A stretch of DNA of 5,008 bases from Comamonadaceae bacterium (GTDB lineage Bacteria; Pseudomonadota; Gammaproteobacteria; Burkholderiales; Burkholderiaceae_C): contig CANHGF010000221.1 of the NCBI GenBank assembly GCA_947460065.1, positions 1-5,008 on the forward strand. Direction: 5' to 3'. Below, piece after piece: positions 1 through 5,008 of this stretch; the stretch's first letter is position 1, and the number at the start of each line of letters is the position of its first letter. The translations under genes and the position numbers were made by a program. The notes under the pieces were generated by a model. That model saw only the letters and a program-made list of their open reading frames with translations, was not told the origin of the DNA and did not search any database.

Positions 1-925
<925 letters not shown>

Positions 926-998
926 GAAAAAATGTCTCCGTTGGAGTGAAAAATGCGGTGCTAGAACTGCCCGTCTGCCCGCTCAAAAACGCGCCGAA

Positions 999-1004
999 AT
1001 TCTA
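999..1004 (-). promoter_or_regulatory. Probable -10 element of the icd promoter
   Basis: Read on the minus strand this is TAGAAT within GGTTAGAATTTCGG, a good sigma-70 -10 element. It lies about 75 bp before the icd start codon. No good -35 sits 16-18 bp upstream. A perfect TTGACA is present on the same strand at 1040-1045, but it is about 35 bp away, too far to pair with this -10, and could only pair with weaker AT-rich sequence near 1022-1028. The -10 call is therefore by eye, with the exact start site unknown. Confidence 0.4.
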
Positions 1005-1136
1005 ACCCTGAAAAAGAGTCGGATATTTTGGCGGCCGCTTGTCAACCGGCTGGCAGGTCGGTGCGTTACGGAGATGTCAGCCGGAAATTCCTCCGGCGGA
1101 CGTTTCAAAACAACGTTCATCTGAAGGACCATCCAA

Positions 1137-1355
1137 ATGAGCAAAATCCTTGCTGCCCTGATCTCCGGCCTGTTCGCCACCGCTACTTTCGCCCAGGCTC
1201 CTGCAGCCCCGGCCGCTCCTGCCGCTCCGGCAGCCGCTGCCGCTCCTGCAAAGGCTGAAGCCAAGGCCGAGAAGAAAGAAGAGAAAAAGGCTGAGAAAAA
1301 GGCCGAGAAAAAAGTTGAGAAGAAAGACGACAAGAAAGCTGAAGCCAAGAAGTAA
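1137..1355 (+). CDS. Small exported Ala/Pro- and Lys/Glu-rich protein, function unknown
   Basis: A 72-residue protein of unknown function. Residues 1-19 look like a Sec signal peptide: MSK, a hydrophobic stretch ILAALISGLF, and a likely cleavage after Ala19 (TFA|QAP), which would place it in the periplasm. Residues 20-39 are almost only Ala and Pro. Residues 40-72 are Lys/Glu/Ala, built from six four-residue units of the type EKKx (residues 45-68), so the mature tail is highly charged, strongly basic and probably extended or helical. The start is supported by GAAGGA at 1123-1128, 8 nt before the ATG, and the gene ends just before a strong terminator, so it looks like a single-gene transcript. 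Similar short, low-complexity exported proteins are common in Burkholderiales and are usually left as hypothetical. I see no catalytic motif. Antisense frames here are Ser/Phe-rich shadows of the repeat. Confidence 0.85.
   Translation: MSKILAALISGLFATATFAQAPAAPAAPAAPAAAAAPAKAEAKAEKKEEKKAEKKAEKKVEKKDDKKAEAKK
1269..1340 (+). repeat. Six imperfect 12-bp tandem repeats encoding EKKx units
   Basis: Six consecutive 12-bp units of the form GAG-AAR-AAR-NNN encode EKKE, EKKA, EKKA, EKKV, EKKD and DKKA. Units two and three differ only at the last base (GAGAAAAAGGCT and GAGAAAAAGGCC). The tract is purine-rich on the plus strand, in contrast with the C-rich Ala/Pro codons before it. The period is a multiple of three, so gain or loss of units would keep the reading frame. 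Confidence 0.85.
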
Positions 1356-1369
1356 TTCCTGGCCTCTTG

Positions 1370-1399
1370 AAAAGAGCCCGCCGCGAGCGGGCTTTTTTT
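1370..1399 (+). terminator. Intrinsic terminator of the small exported protein gene
   Basis: A perfect 7-bp GC-rich stem, AGCCCGC (1375-1381) and GCGGGCT (1387-1393), closes a five-base loop CGCGA and runs into a T tract (1393-1399). It begins 15-20 bp after the stop codon at 1353-1355. It separates the small gene from the DUF192 gene, which therefore probably has its own promoter or relies on read-through. Confidence 0.9.
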
Positions 1400-1416
1400 C
1401 GTCCGTCCACATGACC

Positions 1417-1422
1417 TATCAT
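1417..1422 (+). promoter_or_regulatory. Possible -10 element for the DUF192 gene
   Basis: TATCAT is a reasonable sigma-70 -10 element located 65 bp before the chosen ATG and just after the upstream terminator, where a new promoter would be expected. The matching -35 position falls in the terminator T tract and does not resemble TTGACA, so the call is weak. Confidence 0.25.
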
Positions 1423-1472
1423 CCCGGCCTCATTGAATCAGGTCCGGCCGGCACAGGCCGGCGACCGGCCTC

Positions 1473-1476
1473 GGAG
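1473..1476 (+). promoter_or_regulatory. Ribosome binding site that decides the DUF192 start
   Basis: GGAG lies 10 nt before the ATG at 1487. The frame is also open from a TTG at 1433, but that start has no Shine-Dalgarno sequence at a useful distance and would add an 18-residue charged segment ahead of the signal peptide. Confidence 0.6.
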
Positions 1477-1486
1477 CAAGCACCCC

Positions 1487-1981
1487 ATGACGGCTACCAC
1501 CACGAAAAACGCCAGCTGGTTTTCTGCCACCCTCGGTCGCCGGTCCTTAGTTGGACTGAGCGCCCTGCTGCTGATCACCGCGCTGCCAGCGCGCGCCAAC
1601 AGCCCTCAGACCGATTTGCCCCGCATCGCCATGGGCGCTGGCATACACCGCATGGATGTCCAGGTTGCGGCTACGCCCTCCCAGCGCCAGATCGGCCTGA
1701 TGTGGCGCAAGGAGATGCCGCAAAACGAGGGCATGCTGTTTATCTTCGAGCAGCCCAGCGTTCAATGCTTCTGGATGATGAACACCTTGTTGCCGCTGAC
1801 GGCCGCCTTCATCGCCGACGATGGAACCATCGTCAATCTGGTAGACATGAAGCCCCAGACCACCGACTCCCATTGCTCGACCAAACCGGTGCGCTATGTG
1901 CTGGAAATGAACCAGGGCTGGTTTGTAAAAAAGGGACTGGCCGCCGGCGCCCGCATGACGGGACTGCCGGCGCGCCCTTAA
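1487..1981 (+). CDS. Exported DUF192 family protein
   Basis: A 164-residue protein of the DUF192 family (Pfam PF02643), small beta-rich domains of uncertain biochemical role. Residues 1-37 form a signal peptide: charged start, GRRS at 17-20, hydrophobic SLVGLSALLLITAL, and likely cleavage after ARA at 35-37. The twin arginines lack the rest of a clear Tat motif, so Sec export is more likely. The DUF192 hallmarks follow in order: QRQIGLMWRKEMP (66-78), EGMLFIF (81-87), CFWMMNTLLPL (94-104), FIADDGTIVNL (108-118), and VLEMNQGW (138-145) before the final KKGLAAG turn. The usual FWMKNT or FWMRNT is FWMMNT here. Cys94 and Cys130 would be the only cysteines of the mature protein and could form a disulphide in the periplasm. 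The gene stands alone between two terminators, convergent with sodB, so context gives no functional clue. Confidence 0.88.
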   Translation: MTATTTKNASWFSATLGRRSLVGLSALLLITALPARANSPQTDLPRIAMGAGIHRMDVQVAATPSQRQIGLMWRKEMPQNEGMLFIFEQPSVQCFWMMNTLLPLTAAFIADDGTIVNLVDMKPQTTDSHCSTKPVRYVLEMNQGWFVKKGLAAGARMTGLPARP

Positions 1982-1988
1982 AGGGCGC

Positions 1989-2018
1989 AAAAAAGCCGAC
2001 CCAAGGGTCGGCTTTTTT
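1989..2018. terminator. Bidirectional intrinsic terminator between the DUF192 gene and sodB
   Basis: GCCGACCC (1995-2002) pairs perfectly with GGGTCGGC (2005-2012); with two bases between the arms the innermost pair probably opens to give a four-base loop. A run of A precedes the stem (1989-1994) and a run of T follows it (2013-2018), so it can work in both directions. It begins 8 bp after the DUF192 stop and ends 18 bp before the end of sodB, fitting its place between convergent genes. Confidence 0.92.
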
Positions 2019-2036
2019 GTACCTGCCAGACTGAAA

Positions 2037-2618
2037 TCAGGCGAAGTTCTTCTCAGCAAAGCCCCAGTTCACCAGCTTGTCGAGGAAAGTCTCCACGAAT
2101 TTCGGGCGCATGTTGCGGTAGTCGATGTAGTAGGCATGCTCCCAGACGTCAACGGTCAGCAAGGCCTTGTCGCCCGTGGTCAAAGGTGTGCCAGCCGCGC
2201 CGGTGTTGACGATATCGACCGAGCCATCGGCCTTCTTGACCAGCCAGGTCCAGCCCGAACCGAAGTTGCCGACGGCCGACTTGGTAAAAGCCTCCTTGAA
2301 AGCCGCATACGAGCCCCACTTGGCGTTAATGGCGGCAGCCAGTGCGCCAGACGGCTCGCCGCCGCCGGCGGGCTTCATGCAGTTCCAGAAAAAGGTGTGG
2401 TTCCAGATCTGAGCTGCGTTGTTGTAGACGCCGCCACTGGACTTCTTGACGATGTCCTCCAGATCCATGGTTTCAAACTCGGTGCCTTTTTGCAGGTTGT
2501 TCAGATTGACAACATAGGCGTTGTGGTGCTTGCCATGGTGAAACTCCAGCGTCTCTTTGCTGTAGTGCGGAGCCAGCGCGTCAATGGCATACGGCAGAGC
2601 GGGCAAGGTATGTTCCAT
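2037..2618 (-). CDS. sodB: Superoxide dismutase, iron type
   Basis: A cytosolic enzyme that converts superoxide to hydrogen peroxide and oxygen. The 193-residue protein is full length for bacterial Fe-SOD and closely matches E. coli SodB (from memory). The four metal ligands are visible: His27 in EFHHGKHH, His74 in IWNHTFFWN, and Asp157 and His161 in [14 protein letters not shown]. Gln70 in NNAAQIWNH is the second-sphere glutamine typical of the iron type, whereas manganese enzymes carry Gly there and a Gln in the C-terminal half, where this protein has AAGTPLTT (141-148). The start is the ATG at 2618, giving the usual [19 protein letters not shown] opening; a GAGG site lies 6 nt upstream. 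A TTG further upstream (2657) would add 13 unconserved residues. It lies downstream of xseA on the same strand, with a 140-bp gap and probably its own promoter. Confidence 0.97.
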   Translation of the reverse strand: MEHTLPALPYAIDALAPHYSKETLEFHHGKHHNAYVVNLNNLQKGTEFETMDLEDIVKKSSGGVYNNAAQIWNHTFFWNCMKPAGGGEPSGALAAAINAKWGSYAAFKEAFTKSAVGNFGSGWTWLVKKADGSVDIVNTGAAGTPLTTGDKALLTVDVWEHAYYIDYRNMRPKFVETFLDKLVNWGFAEKNFA

Positions 2619-2624
2619 GAAGAT

Positions 2625-2630
2625 CCTCTT
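2625..2630 (-). promoter_or_regulatory. Ribosome binding site of sodB
   Basis: On the minus strand AAGAGG lies 6 nt before the ATG at 2618. This spacing fixes the sodB start at [10 protein letters not shown] rather than at the TTG 39 bp upstream. Confidence 0.7.
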
Positions 2631-2666
2631 GGTGTAGATGTGAACCGAAAAATCCAACGAGCCGAC

Positions 2667-2672
2667 ATTGTA
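2667..2672 (-). promoter_or_regulatory. Probable -10 element of the sodB promoter
   Basis: On the minus strand this reads TACAAT within CCTACAATG, a close match to the sigma-70 -10 consensus, about 49 bp before the sodB start. The corresponding -35 position (about 2690-2695) is pure G/C and not consensus-like, so an activator or a weak promoter is possible. No Fur-like operator is visible around it. Confidence 0.4.
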
Positions 2673-2734
2673 GGAAGGTTATGCATAGCCCGGGGCCCGG
2701 CGGGGCTGGCAGCCCTCTGAAGAAGCGATCAAGC

Positions 2735-2752
2735 TCGGGCCTTGAGGCCCGA
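2735..2752 (-). repeat. Perfect inverted repeat just downstream of xseA
   Basis: TCGGGCCT and AGGCCCGA are separated by two bases (CA on the minus strand), giving a stable GC-rich hairpin that begins 7 bp after the xseA stop codon. It has no T tract after it, so it is not a classical intrinsic terminator. It could protect the 3' end of the xseA messenger, pause polymerase, or act together with Rho. Further GC-rich palindromes lie next to it, for example GGGCTGGCAGCCC at 2703-2715. Confidence 0.6.
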
Positions 2753-2758
2753 CAGGAC

Positions 2759-4063
2759 TCAGGCTGATGGATGCGGCTGGCCCGACAGGACTTGCAAAGC
2801 CAACTCACCATCGGCCAGACTGGCCTTGAGGCCCTGCCCGGGCTGGACCTGGGCCACTCCAGTGACAGCCCGCCCCTGCTCGTCGCTGAGCCAAGCATAG
2901 CCGCGCTTGAGCACCAAACGCGGATCGAGCAGGCCCAGTCGGGTCGCCAGGTTGTCCGCCTGGCTCTGCCTGCGGGCCAGCGCCTGCACCAGTTGCTGAG
3001 GCAGTTGCCGACCCAAGGCCTCCAGCCCATGACGCTCACGCTGCAACACAAGCGCAGCTGTATGGCCCAGGCGCTGCTCCAGCAGGCCCAGCCTGGCCTG
3101 CGCCCTGGCCACCCCATGCGAGGGCTGACCCAGGCGGGCGGCCAGGCGGTCGAGCGACTGTGCCAACTGATCAAGGCGGCCCTGCTGAGCCCGTTGTAGG
3201 CGCTCCTGCACCACTTGCAAGCCTTCCAGCCAGGCGGCCTGTGGCCGCGCCGCCAATTCGGCCGCGGCCGTCGGTGTGGCGGCGCGCACATCGGCGCAAA
3301 AATCGGCGATAGTAAAGTCAGATTCGTGGCCGACCCCGCTGACCAGCGGAACCGGCGACTGAACAATAAGCCGGGCCAGCGCTTCATCGTTGAATGACCA
3401 GAGGTCCTCCAGCGCCCCGCCACCGCGCACCAAGAGCAAGACGTCAACCTCGGCCCTGTCATAGGCCAGTTGCAAGGCCTCCCGCAACTGCGCGGCAGAC
3501 TGCGCACCTTGCACACTGGCCGGATACACCACCACCGGCAGGTGTGGGGCTCGGCGGCGCAAGGCGGCGAGCACATCCTGCAAGGCAGCAGCACCCAAGG
3601 AGGTGACCACGCCTACAGCTCTGGGCATGAGCGGCAGCTCGCGCTTGCGCTCGGCGTCAAACAAGCCCTGGGCCTGCAACTTGGCCTTGAGTTCCAGGAA
3701 TTGCTCCAGAAGCTGACCCTGCCCCAAGCGCCGCAGCGACTCGACCACCAACTGCAGTTCGCCGCGCGGCCCGTAGACGCTCAGGCGGCCGCGAACCTGA
3801 ACCCGCTGGCCGTCACGGGCCGCAAAGTCCAGCATGGAGGCGGCCCGCCGAAACAGCGCGCAGCGGACCTGGCCCTGCTCGTCTTTCAGCACGAAATAGC
3901 AATGGCCGCTGCTGGCACGGGTCAAGCCACTGATCTCGCCCTGCACCGACACCGGATTAAAGCGTGCTTGCAGGCTGTCGTCCATGGCGCGAAGCAAGGC
4001 GCTGACCGACCAGACCGGCACAGCCCCATCGACCTCAGTCGCAATCACTGCGCGCTCGAGCAT
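2759..4063 (-). CDS. xseA: Exodeoxyribonuclease VII large subunit
   Basis: Catalytic subunit of exonuclease VII, a cytoplasmic nuclease that degrades single-stranded DNA from both ends and works with several copies of XseB; xseB is not in this window. The 434-residue protein has the expected order: an N-terminal OB-fold DNA-binding domain (about 15-110, with VSVQGEISGLTRASSGHCYF), the catalytic domain with VGVVTSLGAAALQDV (150-164), VRGGGALEDLWSFNDEALAR (212-231), SGVGHESDFTIADF (242-255) and ATPTAAAEL (262-270), a long Gln/Leu/Arg-rich coiled-coil region (about 275-375), and the C-terminal LDPRLVLKRGYAWL (379-392). E. coli XseA is slightly longer. The start is chosen at the ATG at 4063, 16 codons before the conserved VWSVSALL; no clear ribosome site precedes it, and GTG codons at residues 6 and 15 are alternatives. 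The frame is open upstream to a TTG at 4174, but those 37 residues look non-coding. Confidence 0.95.
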   Translation of the reverse strand: MLERAVIATEVDGAVPVWSVSALLRAMDDSLQARFNPVSVQGEISGLTRASSGHCYFVLKDEQGQVRCALFRRAASMLDFAARDGQRVQVRGRLSVYGPRGELQLVVESLRRLGQGQLLEQFLELKAKLQAQGLFDAERKRELPLMPRAVGVVTSLGAAALQDVLAALRRRAPHLPVVVYPASVQGAQSAAQLREALQLAYDRAEVDVLLLVRGGGALEDLWSFNDEALARLIVQSPVPLVSGVGHESDFTIADFCADVRAATPTAAAELAARPQAAWLEGLQVVQERLQRAQQGRLDQLAQSLDRLAARLGQPSHGVARAQARLGLLEQRLGHTAALVLQRERHGLEALGRQLPQQLVQALARRQSQADNLATRLGLLDPRLVLKRGYAWLSDEQGRAVTGVAQVQPGQGLKASLADGELALQVLSGQPHPSA

Positions 4064-4402
4064 GCTGTGCGCCCAGTGGGAAAGATTCGAAATGACTGTT
4101 TCATGGGTGAACGGAACTGCTGAAATCTTCAGCGAAATGTTGCAAGCGAGAATACACGGGCCTTGGCGGGGCAAGCCGTCGAGTTGCCAACATACTTATC
4201 CACAAAAACTGTGGGTGAAAAAGCGGGGCCAAGCCTGGCCTTGCACAGCACAGCCCGAACTGCGAACCCTGCCAGATAATCTGACTATTCCAGATGCTGA
4301 AAAACGTGCGCCTTTTGATCATACAAGCCACCTGGCGGGTTCCCAGTGCCGAGGCCGGTCGGGTCGGCATTTCAGCGCTGCGTTTGGCCACCCGCGCCCA
4401 CC
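4064..4402. other. Divergent intergenic region between xseA and lpxK
   Basis: This 339-bp gap holds no gene that I can firmly support. It must contain the 5' signals of both flanking genes, but no promoter with both elements is clear. Candidates are GATAAT at 4275-4280 on the plus strand, with no partner -35, and TATTCT (complement of 4149-4154) on the minus strand. It also contains the DnaA-box near-palindrome at 4196-4218, a short hairpin GGCCA-AGCC-TGGCC near 4227-4240, and a 38-codon open frame at 4294-4410. Base composition is less GC-rich than in the flanking genes, as expected for non-coding DNA. Confidence 0.7.
4196..4218. promoter_or_regulatory. Perfect DnaA-box 9-mer paired with an imperfect inverted copy
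   Basis: TTATCCACA at 4196-4204 is the exact consensus DnaA box. After the five-base spacer AAAAC comes TGTGGGTGA (4210-4218), which differs from a perfect inverted copy (TGTGGATAA) at two positions. Both differences would be G-U pairs in a plus-strand RNA, so the sequence could also form a 9-bp RNA hairpin with an AAAAC loop. It lies about 130 bp before xseA and 185 bp before lpxK. Binding by DnaA is an inference from the motif only. Confidence 0.4.
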
Positions 4403-4410
4403 ATGCTTGA
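4294..4410 (+). CDS. Possible 38-codon ORF overlapping the lpxK start (weak)
   Basis: An ATG at 4294 opens 38 codons, beginning MLKNVRLLII and ending RLATRAHHA, with its TGA at 4408-4410. The stop lies inside the lpxK start region, so the two frames overlap by 8 bp, an arrangement seen in translational coupling. lpxK itself has no clear Shine-Dalgarno sequence, which makes coupling conceivable. Against it: this ORF also lacks a clear ribosome site, the peptide resembles nothing I know, and a frame this short is expected by chance in GC-rich DNA. It does not resemble the ExbD C-terminus that I would expect upstream of lpxK in relatives. Confidence 0.15.
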   Translation: MLKNVRLLIIQATWRVPSAEAGRVGISALRLATRAHHA

Positions 4411-5008
4411 GGGACTGCCGCAGCAATGGCTCAAACGCGGGCCGGTGAGCCTGCTGTTGCTGCCCCTGTCCTGGATCTACCGGGCCCTGCACGAGATCAG
4501 GCTCTGGCTCTACCGCCAAGGCTGGCTGAGGATCGAAAAACTCCCGGTGCCTGTGATCGTGGTGGGCAATGTGGTGGCCGGCGGAGCGGGCAAAACCCCG
4601 CTGGTCATGGCGCTGGTCCATCACCTGCGCCGGCGCGGCTGGCAGCCGGGCGTTATCTCCCGCGGTCACGGCAGGCAAAGCAGCGCCTGCCTGGAGGTGC
4701 GGCAAGATTCGAGCGCCAGCGATTGCGGCGACGAGCCCCTGCTGATCAAGCAGCATTGCAAGCTGCCGGTATTTGTGGCGGCATCGCGGGTGCAGGCCGG
4801 CCGCGCCTTGCTGCAGGCCCACCCGCAGGTCAATCTGATCGTCTGCGACGACGGCTTGCAGCACCACAGCCTGGCGCGCGACCTCAATATCGCAGTGTTC
4901 GATGAGCGAGGTCTGGGCAATGGCCATCTCCTGCCGGCAGGCCCGCTGCGCGAGCCCTGGCCGCGTCCACTGATTGAAGGCGACGTGCAGCGCGGGATTG
5001 ATTTGGTC
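4403..5008 (+). CDS. lpxK: Tetraacyldisaccharide 4'-kinase (lipid A 4'-kinase), N-terminal part
   Basis: Inner-membrane-associated enzyme of the Raetz pathway that uses ATP to phosphorylate the 4' position of the tetraacyldisaccharide-1-phosphate, forming lipid IVA. The frame is open for 202 codons to the right edge, about 60% of a typical LpxK of 320-350 residues. An amphipathic/hydrophobic N-terminal segment (about 15-40, VSLLLLPLSWIYRALHEI) precedes the P-loop GNVVAGGAGKTPL (55-67); the family usually has GGTGKTP or GGNGKTP. Then follow SRGHGR (86-91, usually SRGYGR), GDEPLLI (109-115), CDDGLQHHSLARDL (148-161) and the family signature GNGHLLPAGPLREP (172-185). The ATG at 4403 gives a normal N-terminus, but no good ribosome site precedes it. 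It is divergent from xseA; in many Betaproteobacteria lpxK is followed by a Trm112-like gene and kdsB, which would lie beyond the window. Confidence 0.96.
   Translation, partial: MLEGLPQQWLKRGPVSLLLLPLSWIYRALHEIRLWLYRQGWLRIEKLPVPVIVVGNVVAGGAGKTPLVMALVHHLRRRGWQPGVISRGHGRQSSACLEVRQDSSASDCGDEPLLIKQHCKLPVFVAASRVQAGRALLQAHPQVNLIVCDDGLQHHSLARDLNIAVFDERGLGNGHLLPAGPLREPWPRPLIEGDVQRGIDLV

Noticed and set aside
1269..1340. CRISPR-like array
   Set aside because: The 12-bp units are directly adjacent without spacers and are in phase with codons of a plausible gene.
983..1422. Minus-strand frames rich in Ser/Phe/Leu opposite the small exported protein gene
   Set aside because: Their composition is just the complement of the Lys/Glu repeats and Ala/Pro codons. 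The plus-strand frame has a ribosome site, signal peptide and terminator.
1433..1486. Upstream TTG start for the DUF192 gene
   Set aside because: No ribosome site, and it would put a charged 18-residue extension ahead of the signal peptide; the ATG at 1487 has GGAG at a good distance.
2581..3594. Long minus-strand frame overlapping the 3' half of xseA and the start of sodB
   Set aside because: It is an alternative frame of xseA, rich in Trp, Cys and Arg and lacking any family motif, while the xseA frame carries all conserved motifs.
3470..4123. Plus-strand open frame opposite the 5' half of xseA
   Set aside because: Antisense to conserved XseA sequence, with no domain and no ribosome site.
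4137..4157. Fur-box-like sequence around GCGAGAATACAC
   Set aside because: Only one half-site (GAGAAT) resembles the Fur consensus; the other half does not match.
4196..4218. Replication origin
   Set aside because: Only one perfect DnaA box and one degenerate copy, no AT-rich unwinding region and no dnaA/dnaN or rep gene nearby.
4319..4927. Minus-strand open frame opposite lpxK
   Set aside because: Antisense to the LpxK P-loop and other conserved motifs; Gln/Ala/His-rich composition is typical of a shadow frame.

Overview
The window is a stretch of ordinary bacterial chromosome with five protein-coding genes and no RNA gene, insertion sequence, phage gene or CRISPR array that I can see. High GC, codon use, the Fe-type SodB, and the icd, DUF192, sodB, xseA and lpxK sequences all look like Burkholderiales (Betaproteobacteria), most likely Comamonadaceae or a close relative. 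That placement is from memory of family sequences, not from a search.

Layout from left to right: (1) 1-925, minus strand, the N-terminal 308 codons of NADP-dependent isocitrate dehydrogenase (icd), cut by the window edge. (2) 926-1136, a divergent intergenic region holding a probable icd promoter. (3) 1137-1355, plus strand, a 72-residue exported Ala/Pro- then Lys/Glu-rich protein, closed by a strong intrinsic terminator at 1370-1399. (4) 1487-1981, plus strand, an exported DUF192 protein. (5) 1989-2018, a compact bidirectional terminator shared with the convergent gene. (6) 2037-2618, minus strand, complete iron superoxide dismutase (sodB). (7) 2619-2758, a palindrome-rich gap with a probable sodB promoter. 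(8) 2759-4063, minus strand, exonuclease VII large subunit (xseA). (9) 4064-4402, a 339-bp divergent gap with a perfect DnaA-box 9-mer in a near-palindrome. (10) 4403-5008, plus strand, the N-terminal 202 codons of lipid A 4'-kinase (lpxK), cut by the window edge.

The genes are housekeeping functions rather than one pathway: TCA cycle (Icd), superoxide detoxification (SodB), DNA repair (XseA), lipid A synthesis (LpxK), and two exported proteins of unknown role. I found no convincing new multi-gene system. The points most worth a second look are small: the DnaA-box near-palindrome and possible 38-codon ORF ahead of lpxK, the six-unit 12-bp repeat encoding the Lys-rich tail of the small exported protein, an in-frame 14-bp repeat on either side of the xseA stop codon, and alternative hairpins in the DUF192 leader.
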